Shown: positions 1-6,706 of the stretch, piece after piece
Layout: each line of letters begins with the position of its first letter
How positions within the stretch are numbered: position 1 is the stretch's first letter
Assembly (NCBI GenBank): GCA_023399375.1
Contig: JAEWPX010000097.1
Coordinates: 1 to 10,057, forward strand
DNA length: 10,057 bases
Origin: Pseudomonadota bacterium
GTDB lineage: Bacteria > Desulfobacterota > Desulfovibrionia > Desulfovibrionales > Desulfovibrionaceae
Reading direction: 5' to 3'
Notes under the pieces: generated by a model
Told to the model about the DNA's origin: nothing
Database searches by the model: none
What the model saw: the letters and a program-made list of their open reading frames with translations, nothing else
Program-made: the position numbers and the translations under genes

Positions 1-510
1 GGCGTCGCCGGCGTCGGCCGCGCGGCGCAGGAGCGCAAGCGCCGCGTCCCGGTTCGCGGGGACGCCCGCGCCGGTAAAAAGCATCACGCCGAGGCGCGCC
101 ATGGCGGCCGGGTCGCCCCGCCGGGCGGCCTTGTCGTAGAGACCTGCTGCGGCCGCGTCGTCGCCGGCCACGCTGCGTTCCAGGTCGCCGGCCCGCGTCA
201 TGGCCGCGACGAGGCCTTTGGTAGCCGCATGCCGGTACAGCGTAAGCGCCCGGCGCAGGTCCGGCGGGCCGTCTTCGCCGCCTTCGAGCAAAAGCCCGAG
301 CCGGTACGACGAGGGAACCGATCCGCGCAGGGCGGCGGCGAGCAGGGGGCGGGCTTCCTTGAGGCGTCCGGCGTCGAACAGGCGCGCGCCGCGCTCGGGC
401 GTGCCGCAGCTTGCGGCGATGATCCAGAACGCGCCGAAAAGAGTCAGCGCGTAGACCGTGCCGGCCAGGACGCGGCGGCGAACGGCGGGATCGGCGGCAA
501 GGCGCGACAT
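1..510 (-). CDS. Sel1-repeat (SLR/TPR-like) protein, probable lipoprotein, C-terminus outside window
   Basis: The minus frame is open from ATG at 510 to the window edge (170 residues seen) with no stop. Residues 11-34 form an N-terminal signal: three Arg, then a hydrophobic run ending in A-A-S-C at Cys35. This is a loose lipobox, so an outer-membrane or periplasmic lipoprotein is likely, though a plain membrane anchor is possible. From about residue 44 the chain consists of helical pairs of Sel1 type. The clearest is at 135-168 (AAMARLGVMLFTGAGVPAN..., then ALALLRRAADAGDA), and a weaker one lies at about 68-100. Sel1 repeats usually act as protein-binding scaffolds; no partner can be named here. 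The gene starts 24 bases after the prepilin peptidase stop and is probably cotranscribed with it. That stop is in the same frame, so the ORF cannot extend further upstream. No good SD precedes ATG 510, so this start is the weak point of the call. Confidence 0.72.
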   Translation of the reverse strand, partial: MSRLAADPAVRRRVLAGTVYALTLFGAFWIIAASCGTPERGARLFDAGRLKEARPLLAAALRGSVPSSYRLGLLLEGGEDGPPDLRRALTLYRHAATKGLVAAMTRAGDLERSVAGDDAAAAGLYDKAARRGDPAAMARLGVMLFTGAGVPANRDAALALLRRAADAGDA

Positions 511-534
511 GGCGGCGTCCGTATGGCCCGGGGC

Positions 535-1032
535 TTACAGGCCGGGCCAGGCCAGTTCGAGGTAGGGTTGGCCGGCCAGACGCAGGGCCATGGCCGCGAG
601 CGCTCCCAGGGCGATGGCCGGGCCGTAGCACAGCCTGTAGCCGGGCAGGCCGCCTGGGCCGAAAAATCGCGCCCAGGCCATCCAGACCAGGAACTGCACG
701 CCGCCGGCGACGCTCGTGAAAAGGACCAGCGTGACCACGGCCTGGCTGCCGAGCCCGGCCCCGGCCATGGCCATGAGCTTGACGTCGCCCGCGCCGAGCA
801 CGCGGAAAAGATGGGGAATGAGGAAGATGACGAAGCAGCCGGCCAGACCGAGGGCGGCGTCGCCGAGCCCGGGCAGGCCGGAAAAGACGCCGTGCACGGC
901 CAAGAGCGCTGCCATGGCCGGGAAGACGATGCGGTTGGGGATGCGCCGGGTGCGCATGTCCACGATGGAGGCCGCCACGCAGGCGGCCCCCGTCAGGGCG
1001 AAGGACAGGACGGTTTCCATATCCGGCGGCAC
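535..1032 (-). CDS. Prepilin peptidase, A24 family, short (CpaA/TadV-like) form
   Basis: An integral membrane aspartic protease of 165 residues, which would cleave the leader of type IV or Tad/Flp prepilins at the inner face of the cytoplasmic membrane. Both catalytic aspartates are visible: Asp25 in D-M-R-T-R-R-I-P-N and Asp83 in the G-A-G-D-V-K motif (GxGD, residues 80-83). About five hydrophobic segments cover the rest. It lacks the N-terminal cysteine-rich methylase domain of PilD. That matches the size and form of CpaA/TadV enzymes, which only cleave. The GTG at 1032 is chosen over the internal ATG at 1020 because GGGAGGAA lies 7 bases upstream of GTG. No pilin or secretion ATPase is in the window, so the substrate is unknown. 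The Sel1-repeat gene follows on the same strand. Family assignment is confident; the Tad versus type IV distinction is inference. Confidence 0.88.
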   Translation of the reverse strand: MPPDMETVLSFALTGAACVAASIVDMRTRRIPNRIVFPAMAALLAVHGVFSGLPGLGDAALGLAGCFVIFLIPHLFRVLGAGDVKLMAMAGAGLGSQAVVTLVLFTSVAGGVQFLVWMAWARFFGPGGLPGYRLCYGPAIALGALAAMALRLAGQPYLELAWPGL

Positions 1033-1037
1033 GGCGA

Positions 1038-1045
1038 TTCCTCCC
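1038..1045 (-). promoter_or_regulatory. Strong ribosome binding site that fixes a GTG start
   Basis: On the minus strand this reads GGGAGGAA, with 7 bases between GGAGG and the GTG at 1032. From the alternative ATG at 1020 the distance would be 19 bases, so the GTG is preferred. Confidence 0.75.
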
Positions 1046-1162
1046 AGTGGCTTTCTCTTAGCGGCTCGGACGTGCCTTGTCCAACGGCCGCCTTGACGAG
1101 CGCCGGGGAAACCGTCAGTTCACACGGATGCGGCAAATAACGGGAGCCCTGGCCTTGGCCCG

Positions 1163-1174
1163 GACTCCGGAGTC
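1163..1174. promoter_or_regulatory. 12-bp perfect palindrome over the leader-ORF ribosome binding site
   Basis: The sequence GACTCCGGAGTC is a perfect palindrome. It extends by a G-T and a C-G pair to 1161-1176. It lies in the 240-base region between the divergent prepilin peptidase and kinase genes, and its right half contains the GGAG that would serve as SD for the ORF at 1178. This could be a dimeric regulator's operator, or chance in GC-rich DNA. No clear -35/-10 pair was found beside it. Confidence 0.35.
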
Positions 1175-1177
1175 TGC

Positions 1178-1276
1178 ATGGAACACGACGCCGACATTTC
1201 GCCTGCGGAACAATGCGAGGGCATTTTGCAAGGATTGCAGCATCCTGCACATGTACGGCCTGTACGATTCGCATGA
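1178..1276 (+). CDS. Putative 32-residue leader ORF coupled to the hybrid kinase
   Basis: The ATG at 1178 is preceded by GGAG with a 5-base spacer. It opens a 32-codon frame, beginning MEHDADISPAEQ and ending HVRPVRFA, whose TGA overlaps the kinase ATG as ATGA (1273-1276). The frame is closed upstream by TGA at 1094-1096 and has no other start, so this is the whole ORF. The kinase has no SD of its own, so translation through this ORF with re-initiation at ATGA would explain how it is expressed. The peptide is acidic at the N-terminus and basic at the C-terminus, with no membrane segment, and matches nothing I recognise. A 23-base imperfect hairpin (1227-1249: TGCAAGGAT against ATCCTGCA, one bulged A) lies inside it. 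It may be a regulatory leader peptide or a chance frame; the SD and the exact overlap favour it being translated. Confidence 0.45.
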   Translation: MEHDADISPAEQCEGILQGLQHPAHVRPVRFA

Positions 1277-3690
1277 ACGAATTTCCCCGAAAAAACGACG
1301 GCGGCGCGGCGGGACGTGATCCCCTGGAAGCGGCGCAGGCGACCATCGCGCGGCTCACGGCCGAGGTGGGCGCCGCCAAGCAGGTCAAGGCCGACTTCAT
1401 GGCCCGCATGACCCACGAGATGCGCACGCCGCTTTCCGCCATCATCGGTTTGGCCAACCTGGCCCTGCCCCTGGCGGCCGATGCCCGGTCCCGGGATTAT
1501 CTGGATAAAATCCTGATTTCGGCCAAGGGCCTGCTCGGCGTCGTGGACGACATCACGGATTTCACCCGGTTGGAGAAGGGCTTGGCCGCGCTCTCGCCCG
1601 CGCCCTTCGACCTGGCCGAAGCCCTGGGCCGGGTGACCGGCCGTTTCGCCGTCGCCGCGCGGGCGCGGGGCTTGGTCCTCGCGTCGCGCCTCGATTCTCG
1701 CGTCCCGACCGCCCTGGTCGGAGACGACGCCCGGCTGGAGGGCGTACTCGCCCATCTGGTCGGCAACGCGGTCAAGTTCACGGAAAACGGCCGCGTGGAT
1801 CTGGCCGTGGACCTGCGCTGGCGGCGCGACGCCAAGGTGCGCCTGGCCTTTTCCGTGCGCGACACGGGCATCGGCATGGATCGCGACGCCATCCCCGCCA
1901 TGCTCGAATCCTTCACCCAGGGCGACGGCTCCCTGTCGCGCCCCTACGGCGGCACCGGACTCGGCCTGGCCCTGGTCCGGCGCGGCGCGGCGCTGCTCGG
2001 CGGCGAACTGGCCGTCGCCAGCGAACCGGGACAAGGCACTGTCTTTTCCTTCGAGGCCACCTTCGACGAGGACCTCAGCCCGGATGCGTCGGCGACGGCG
2101 TCGGAAGCCGCCGCGAGCGTGCGGCCCCGGGCAGCCGCCCCGCAAGCGCCTCCCGCGCCCCTGGCCGGCACGCTCCTGTTGCTCGTGGAGGACAACGCCA
2201 TCAACCAGCAAGTGGCGCGGGAGATCCTCATGCGCCTGGGCGCGGCCGTGGATGTGGCCGGGCACGGCCGCGAGGCCGTGGAGATGGCGGGGCGCGCCAC
2301 CTACGACGCCGTGCTCATGGACGTGCAGATGCCGGTGATGGACGGGCTGGCCGCCACGCGCGCCATCCGCGCCCTGCCCGGCGGCGCGGACGTGCCCATC
2401 ATCGCCCTGACCGCCCACGCCCTGGCCGAGGACCGCGACCGCTGCCTGGCGGCAGGCATGAACGATTATCTGACCAAGCCCATCGATCCCGGGCGTCTGC
2501 TCGCCGCCCTGGGCCAGTGGATCGTCCCGGCGGCCAACGACGTCGCGACCGCGGTCGTGGCCGGGGATTCGCAAGCGTCCGCTTCCGTGCGGACGCCGCT
2601 CCCCCCGCCGGGCATCGACGCGGCCAAGGGGCTTGCCCGGCTGGGCGGCAATGCAGGGCTTTTTCGCAGCGTGGCCGCGGAATTCGTCCGCGACTACGGC
2701 CAGAGCGCGCAAGAGCTTAGGCGGCGCATGCACGGCGGCGATACGGAAGGCGCGCGGCGGCTGGCCCATACGGTCAAGGGCGTGGCCGGCAACATCGCCG
2801 CCGACGCCCTGGCCGCGGCCGCGCGCGACGTCGAAGTCTCCCTCGGCGAAGGAAGCGTCCCGGCCAGGGGGCTGCTCGACGCCTACGCCTCGGCCCTGGC
2901 CGCGGCCGTGGCCGACGCCTCCCGGCTGGCCGCGCCCGAATCCGCGCCGCGCGCCGAACGGGAGCCAATGCGCCTGCATATCCTGCTCGTGGACGACGCC
3001 AAGCTCAACCGGGCGGTCTTTTCACAGATCCTGCAGGAAGCCGGGCATGAGACAACCACGGCGAAAAACGGCAAGGAAGCCTGTCGTGCACTTTTTGGGG
3101 AAAAGCCCGGCCGGCCCTTCGACTGCATCCTCATGGACATCGAGATGCCGGAGATGGACGGCGTCACCGCCAGCCGCGTGATCCGGGGGCTCCTTGCGGC
3201 AAGCGCCAGCCCGCCGTGCTCCCGCGACATCCCCATCGTGGCCCTGACCTCCCACGACGCGGACGCCGAGCGCGACCGCTGCCTCGCCGCCGGCATGGAC
3301 GCCTGCTGCGGCAAATCCTTCGAACGCGAAGCCCTGCTTTGCGTCATAGACACGGTCATGCGCGGCCGGCCGGCCGGCGGGGCCGGTCGTGCAAAGGCCT
3401 GCGCCGGCCCGGGACACGCGGCCGACAACGACGCGGTCCTGGCTGCGGCCTGCCGCCGGCTGGCCGGGCATCTGCGCGCCGGCAGCGTCTGCGCCGACGA
3501 GGCACTGCTCGCCCTGCGCCGGGAACTCTCCGGCCGGCCGACGCCGCCGGAGCTCGAGGCGCTCGCCCGGGATGTGGAGCGCTACGCCTTTGCGGCGGCC
3601 CTGGAGCGCCTGCAGTCCCTGGCCCGGGGCCTTGGCATCGATCCCCTCGCACTGCTCGGGGACGGCGAAAGCGACGTCGAGATGGCGTAA
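1273..3690 (+). CDS. Soluble hybrid histidine kinase: HisKA-HATPase-REC-Hpt-REC with helical tail
   Basis: An 805-residue cytoplasmic phosphorelay kinase. Domains in order: a short helical lead-in (about 18-45); HisKA with phospho-acceptor His48 (M-T-H-E-M-R-T-P-L); HATPase_c with N box Asn165, G1 D-T-G-I-G (from 197), F box F-T-Q-G-D and G2 G-G-T-G-L-G-L (226-232); REC1 (about 300-415: Glu306-Asp307, phospho-Asp350, Thr380, Lys402-Pro); Hpt (about 445-550, His499 in A-H-T-V-K-G); REC2 (about 567-695: Asp574-Asp575, phospho-Asp622, Thr659, Lys681); and a helical tail to 805. All phosphotransfer residues are present, so it should be active. It has no membrane segment, PAS, GAF or other input domain, so the signal must come through a partner or the N-terminal helix. 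REC2 ends G-K-S-F instead of the usual T-K-P. The start at 1273 is chosen because ATGA overlaps the leader ORF. An in-frame ATG at 1213 would add a Cys-rich segment unlike a kinase N-terminus. No output regulator is adjacent. Confidence 0.93.
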   Translation: MNEFPRKNDGGAAGRDPLEAAQATIARLTAEVGAAKQVKADFMARMTHEMRTPLSAIIGLANLALPLAADARSRDYLDKILISAKGLLGVVDDITDFTRLEKGLAALSPAPFDLAEALGRVTGRFAVAARARGLVLASRLDSRVPTALVGDDARLEGVLAHLVGNAVKFTENGRVDLAVDLRWRRDAKVRLAFSVRDTGIGMDRDAIPAMLESFTQGDGSLSRPYGGTGLGLALVRRGAALLGGELAVASEPGQGTVFSFEATFDEDLSPDASATASEAAASVRPRAAAPQAPPAPLAGTLLLLVEDNAINQQVAREILMRLGAAVDVAGHGREAVEMAGRATYDAVLMDVQMPVMDGLAATRAIRALPGGADVPIIALTAHALAEDRDRCLAAGMNDYLTKPIDPGRLLAALGQWIVPAANDVATAVVAGDSQASASVRTPLPPPGIDAAKGLARLGGNAGLFRSVAAEFVRDYGQSAQELRRRMHGGDTEGARRLAHTVKGVAGNIAADALAAAARDVEVSLGEGSVPARGLLDAYASALAAAVADASRLAAPESAPRAEREPMRLHILLVDDAKLNRAVFSQILQEAGHETTTAKNGKEACRALFGEKPGRPFDCILMDIEMPEMDGVTASRVIRGLLAASASPPCSRDIPIVALTSHDADAERDRCLAAGMDACCGKSFEREALLCVIDTVMRGRPAGGAGRAKACAGPGHAADNDAVLAAACRRLAGHLRAGSVCADEALLALRRELSGRPTPPELEALARDVERYAFAAALERLQSLARGLGIDPLALLGDGESDVEMA

Positions 3691-3727
3691 GCGGGTCCGC
3701 CCGGAACCGTCACCCGGCCGGCAAGGC

Positions 3728-3817
3728 TTATTTGCGGCGCAGCTTGCGGCCGAGGGCAACGCCGATCACCACGGCAAAGACGAGCACGAGCGTCACGATG
3801 GCGAAATTGGCCCCCAT
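3728..3817 (-). CDS. 29-residue single-pass small membrane protein
   Basis: A very small gene with strong start evidence: AAGGGAGGTG lies immediately upstream, with 5-6 bases between GGAGG and ATG at 3817. The product starts MGANFAIVTL, continues as an unbroken hydrophobic helix of about 18-19 residues (5-23) with one Gly at 19, and ends in the strongly basic G-R-K-L-R-R-K, then TAA. The basic tail predicts a cytoplasmic C-terminus and an extracytoplasmic N-terminus. I do not recognise the family. Proteins of this shape often regulate or stabilise a larger membrane complex, but no partner is evident here. It converges on the kinase gene (37 bases between the two stops) and diverges from the PEP-synthase-like gene, from which it is separated by 144 bases. 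No clear terminator was seen between it and the kinase. A longer minus frame passes through this region, but it is only an antisense shadow of the gene at 3962. Confidence 0.7.
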   Translation of the reverse strand: MGANFAIVTLVLVFAVVIGVALGRKLRRK

Positions 3818-3820
3818 ATC

Positions 3821-3830
3821 CACCTCCCTT
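3821..3830 (-). promoter_or_regulatory. Near-consensus ribosome binding site of the 29-residue ORF
   Basis: The minus strand reads AAGGGAGGTG, a close complement of the 16S rRNA tail, just upstream of the ATG at 3817. It is the strongest SD in the window and the main evidence that the small ORF is real. Confidence 0.75.
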
Positions 3831-3872
3831 GCCCGCCGGTCGGCCCGTTCGCCTTCTTCCGGGAGCCGGGCC

Positions 3873-3901
3873 AGCATACAGGCGAACCCGGCCCGGCGCA
3901 A
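3873..3901 (-). promoter_or_regulatory. Candidate sigma-70-like promoter for the small membrane protein
   Basis: Reading the minus strand, TTGCGC (3901-3896), 17 bases and TATGCT (3878-3873) form a possible -35/-10 pair with ideal spacing. The -35 matches the consensus only in its first three bases. It would give a leader of about 50 bases before the ATG at 3817. This is suggestive only. Confidence 0.3.
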
Positions 3902-3961
3902 AAGGGAATGCATCCGGCGGGGCGGCGGGAACAAAGCCCGCGCCGGCCGCGGAGGAACCCC

Positions 3962-6565
3962 ATGAGCACCGTGCTTGCCGGGCTGCGCAGCCTGTTCTCC
4001 GGCCTGCGACGCAACCGGCCGAAGCTCGACCGCGAGGAGACAGCGGCCATCTTTCGCAACAAGTACAACGAGTTCCAGTCGCTGCTTGAATCCAACACCG
4101 AGCTGCTCAAGATCTTTTCCGAAATGGAGGTCATGCTCGAGGGCCGCGAGGTCTTCGGCATGGCGTTCATCCGTTCCCGCACGAGTCGCGCCATCTTCCA
4201 CGCCATCCGCATGATCAAGAGTTTCGAGCGCCTCTCGGGTCGGCCCCAGCCTGCGCTCCTGGCCCTGGTCGAGCGGCTTTCCAGCGAAATCAAGACCGTC
4301 ATCGGCGGCCGCGTCAACCCGCATCGCGGCAAGGCCGTGCTCATGCTTTCCGAGGTCACGGCGGACATCGTGGACCAGGTCGGCGGCAAATGCGCCAACC
4401 TGGGCGAGGTGGCCAACCGGGTCGGACTGCCCGTGCCGGGCGGCTTTTGCGTGACCACGGCCGCTTTCCGGGACTTTTTCGCCGAAGCGGGCCTGTTCGA
4501 GACCATCGCCAGCATCCGCCTGGGCATCACGCCCGACGATCCGGCCTCCATGGCCGCCGCTTCCGAGGACATCCAGGCCGCCATCCTGCGCGCCTCCCTG
4601 CCCGAAGCCCTGGCCCGCGAACTGGACGCGGCCGCGCGCGCCAGCGCCGGAAGCGACGGCGGCGCGGCACGTTTCGCCGTGCGCTCGAGCGCCATCGGCG
4701 AGGACGGGGAACTGTCCTTCGCCGGCCAGTACCTCACCATGTTAAACGTCGCCCCGGACCGCATCGCCAGCGCCTACAAATTCGTCATCGCCAGCCTCTA
4801 CACGCCCCGGGCCATGTCCTACCGCCTGCTCAAGGGCATTCCCGACGACGACGTGGCCATGGCCGCTGCCTGCCTGCGCCTGGTGCCGTCGCGCGCCGCC
4901 GGCGTGCTCTACACCCGGCTGCCCGAGAATCCCGGGTGCGACGAACTGCTGATAAACGCCGTCTGGGGCCTTGGCCCCTACGCCGTGGACGGGGTGATCA
5001 CCCCGGACGCCGTGCGCCTGGACCGCGACAGCCTTGCCGTTACCTTTCGCGACACGCCGGACAAGCCCCGCATGCTCGTGCCGAATGAGAGCGGGGGGCT
5101 TACGGATGTGCCGGTGCCCGAAGACCTGCGCCGCGCGCCCTGCCTCAGCGACGACGCGGCCAAGCGCCTGGGGGCCTGGGGCATGTTTCTCGAGCGCCAT
5201 TTCGGCCGGCCCCAGGACATGGAATGGGCGCTGACCGAAGACGGGGAGTTGTGCGTCCTGCAATCGCGCCAGCTCACGGCCCTTGCCGCAGGCGGCGGCC
5301 TTGTCGCCGGCCCGCCCGTGCCCGGGGCCGAGATCGTCGCCGCGGGCGGGCAGACCGCCTGCGCCGGCGCAGGGGCCGGGCCGGTGCATCTGGTCCGCGA
5401 CGACGCCGACCTCGAGGGCTTTCCCCACGGCGCGGTGCTCGTGGCCCCGCACAGTTCGCCGCAGTTCATGGTGGCCATGCAGCGCGCGGCGGCCATCGTC
5501 ACGGACCAGGGCAGCGTCACCGGGCACATGGCGTCCCTGTCGCGGGAATTCGGCGTGCCGACGCTCCTTGGGCTCGAAAACGCCACGCGCGACCTCGCCC
5601 AGGGCGAGGTCGTCACCGTGGACGCGGCCGGATGCAGGATTTACCGGGGCCGGGTGGAATCCCTGCTGACGCGTACGGACGAAAGCGAGCCCTTCATGGC
5701 CGGCACGCAGGTGCACGCCATCCTGGCCGAAGCGGCAAGGCGCGTGGTGCCGCTCACGCTGCTCGATCCCAAATCGCCGCAGTTTCGGGCGGAGCACTGC
5801 ACGAGCCTGCACGACGTGACGCGGCTTTTGCACGAATGGTCCTACGGCGAGATGTTCGCGGTCAGCGACCTGGCCTCGGGCCAGCAGGGCGTGACCGCCA
5901 CCCTGGACGCGACCACGGGCCTGGACCTGCACATCATCGACCTCGGCGGCGGCATCCGCGAGGAGGCCGGGCACAAGCGACGGGTCACGCCCGGGGACAT
6001 CGCCTCGCGGCCGTTTCTCGCCCTGCTTCAGGGCCTTGTCCTCACCGGCGACGCCCTGGCGATCAGGCCCGTCAACCTCGGCGGATTCCTCTCGGTCATG
6101 TCCGAGCAGATGCTTTCCCAGCCCAAGGCCGGCAGCGACCGCTTCGGCGACAAGTCCTACGCCATCATCTCCGACAAATACTTGAATTTCAGCTCCCGGG
6201 TGGGCTACCACTACGGCGTGCTCGACTGCTACTGCGGGGCCACGGTCAACAAAAACTACATCACCTTCTCCTTTGCCGGCGGCGCGGCCGACGACGTGAA
6301 GCGCTCGCGCCGGGCCCGGGCCATCGGCCGCATCCTGGAAGAACTCGGCTTCACCGTGGACGCCGCCGCCGACCGGGTCGCCGGACGGTTCCAGAAGGTG
6401 CCCGCGCCGCTGATCGAGGAAAAGCTCGCCCACATGGGGCGGCTGCTGCAATTCACCCGCCAGACGGACATGCTCATGGTCAGCGAAGCCAGCATCGACG
6501 CCATGGTGGCCTGCTTTCTCTCCGGCGCGCCCTGCTTCGACCCGGCCCATGCCGGGCAGGCGTGA
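3962..6565 (+). CDS. PEP synthase/PPDK-like phosphotransferase with unassigned C-terminal domain
   Basis: An 867-residue cytosolic protein starting at ATG 3962, with GGAGGAA at 3951-3957; the frame extends upstream but nothing supports an earlier start. Residues 1-105 are helical and unassigned. At about 138-460 lies the ATP-grasp nucleotide-binding domain of PEP synthase/PPDK: V-G-G-K-C-A-N-L-G-E (Lys143), R-F-A-V-R-S-S-A-I-G-E-D (237-248) and D-M-E-W, with the L-Q-S-R-Q strand after it. At about 475-575 comes the swivelling phosphohistidine domain, T-D-Q-G-S-V-T-G-H-M-A, with catalytic His522, then R-E-F-G-V-P-T-L-L-G. The canonical third domain, the PEP/pyruvate TIM barrel, is absent. Residues about 590-867 form another domain (E-H-C-T-S-L-H-D at 611-618, D-L-G-G-G at 660-664, V-G-Y-H-Y-G-V-L-D-C-Y-C-G at 747-759, R-Q-T-D at 833-836). 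It should form a phospho-His from ATP, but the acceptor is unknown, so it should not be called PEP synthase. I recall similar architectures in related bacteria under generic PPDK names. It is followed by a repeat element. Confidence 0.85.
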   Translation: MSTVLAGLRSLFSGLRRNRPKLDREETAAIFRNKYNEFQSLLESNTELLKIFSEMEVMLEGREVFGMAFIRSRTSRAIFHAIRMIKSFERLSGRPQPALLALVERLSSEIKTVIGGRVNPHRGKAVLMLSEVTADIVDQVGGKCANLGEVANRVGLPVPGGFCVTTAAFRDFFAEAGLFETIASIRLGITPDDPASMAAASEDIQAAILRASLPEALARELDAAARASAGSDGGAARFAVRSSAIGEDGELSFAGQYLTMLNVAPDRIASAYKFVIASLYTPRAMSYRLLKGIPDDDVAMAAACLRLVPSRAAGVLYTRLPENPGCDELLINAVWGLGPYAVDGVITPDAVRLDRDSLAVTFRDTPDKPRMLVPNESGGLTDVPVPEDLRRAPCLSDDAAKRLGAWGMFLERHFGRPQDMEWALTEDGELCVLQSRQLTALAAGGGLVAGPPVPGAEIVAAGGQTACAGAGAGPVHLVRDDADLEGFPHGAVLVAPHSSPQFMVAMQRAAAIVTDQGSVTGHMASLSREFGVPTLLGLENATRDLAQGEVVTVDAAGCRIYRGRVESLLTRTDESEPFMAGTQVHAILAEAARRVVPLTLLDPKSPQFRAEHCTSLHDVTRLLHEWSYGEMFAVSDLASGQQGVTATLDATTGLDLHIIDLGGGIREEAGHKRRVTPGDIASRPFLALLQGLVLTGDALAIRPVNLGGFLSVMSEQMLSQPKAGSDRFGDKSYAIISDKYLNFSSRVGYHYGVLDCYCGATVNKNYITFSFAGGAADDVKRSRRARAIGRILEELGFTVDAAADRVAGRFQKVPAPLIEEKLAHMGRLLQFTRQTDMLMVSEASIDAMVACFLSGAPCFDPAHAGQA

Positions 6566-6580
6566 TAACGCGTTGGTGAA

Positions 6581-6638
6581 GATGCCTCCGGCGGCCGGGA
6601 GGGACAGTGTCCCTCCTGGACCTCCCCAAAAGGGGGAG
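6581..6638 (+). repeat. Double-hairpin intergenic repeat, copy A
   Basis: The copy begins ATGCCTCCGGCGGCC, followed by hairpin 1 (GGAGGGACA 6598-6606 against TGTCCCTCC 6608-6616, extended by three pairs, one of them G-T) and the link TGGACC. A short second hairpin follows (CTCCCC, loop, GGGGAG, 6622-6638). Compared with copy B read in reverse, the left block and the link match and the stems keep pairing with different bases. It sits 15 bases after the PEP-synthase-like stop and could end that transcript, although no U-run directly follows the stem. Confidence 0.7.
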
Positions 6639-6648
6639 CGCATGCGTT

Positions 6649-6679
6649 TTGCGATCGGCTCCGGAGGCCGTTGTATTAT
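6649..6679 (+). promoter_or_regulatory. Candidate promoter for hyi
   Basis: TTGCGA (6649-6654), 19 bases and TATTAT (6674-6679, five of six bases matching TATAAT) could start transcription near 6686, about 20 bases before the hyi ATG. The spacing is long. It sits just after repeat copy A, where the hyi unit would be expected to begin. Confidence 0.35.
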
Positions 6680-6706
6680 TGCGAGAACGTCTTGAAGGAG
6701 TGCGTT

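Noticed and set aside
229..1140. 303-codon plus-strand frame over the left end
   Set aside because: It lies opposite the prepilin peptidase and Sel1-repeat genes, which have catalytic motifs and repeats; the plus frame is low-complexity with no RBS.
1120..2979. 619-codon minus-strand frame over the kinase
   Set aside because: It is Gly/Arg/His-rich with no domain and is antisense to the kinase domains, so it is a compositional shadow.
3691..3727. Bidirectional terminator between kinase and small ORF
   Set aside because: Only 4-base stems and a CCGGCCGG palindrome are visible, with no U-run in either direction.
3389..3961. Upstream extension of the PEP-synthase-like frame
   Set aside because: The frame is open back into the kinase gene, but those residues are out-of-frame kinase sequence. 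ATG 3962 has GGAGGAA at the right distance.
6671..6706. Earlier TTG start for hyi
   Set aside because: It lies in the likely promoter, adds residues absent from Hyi proteins and has no SD, while ATG 6707 has AAGGAG.
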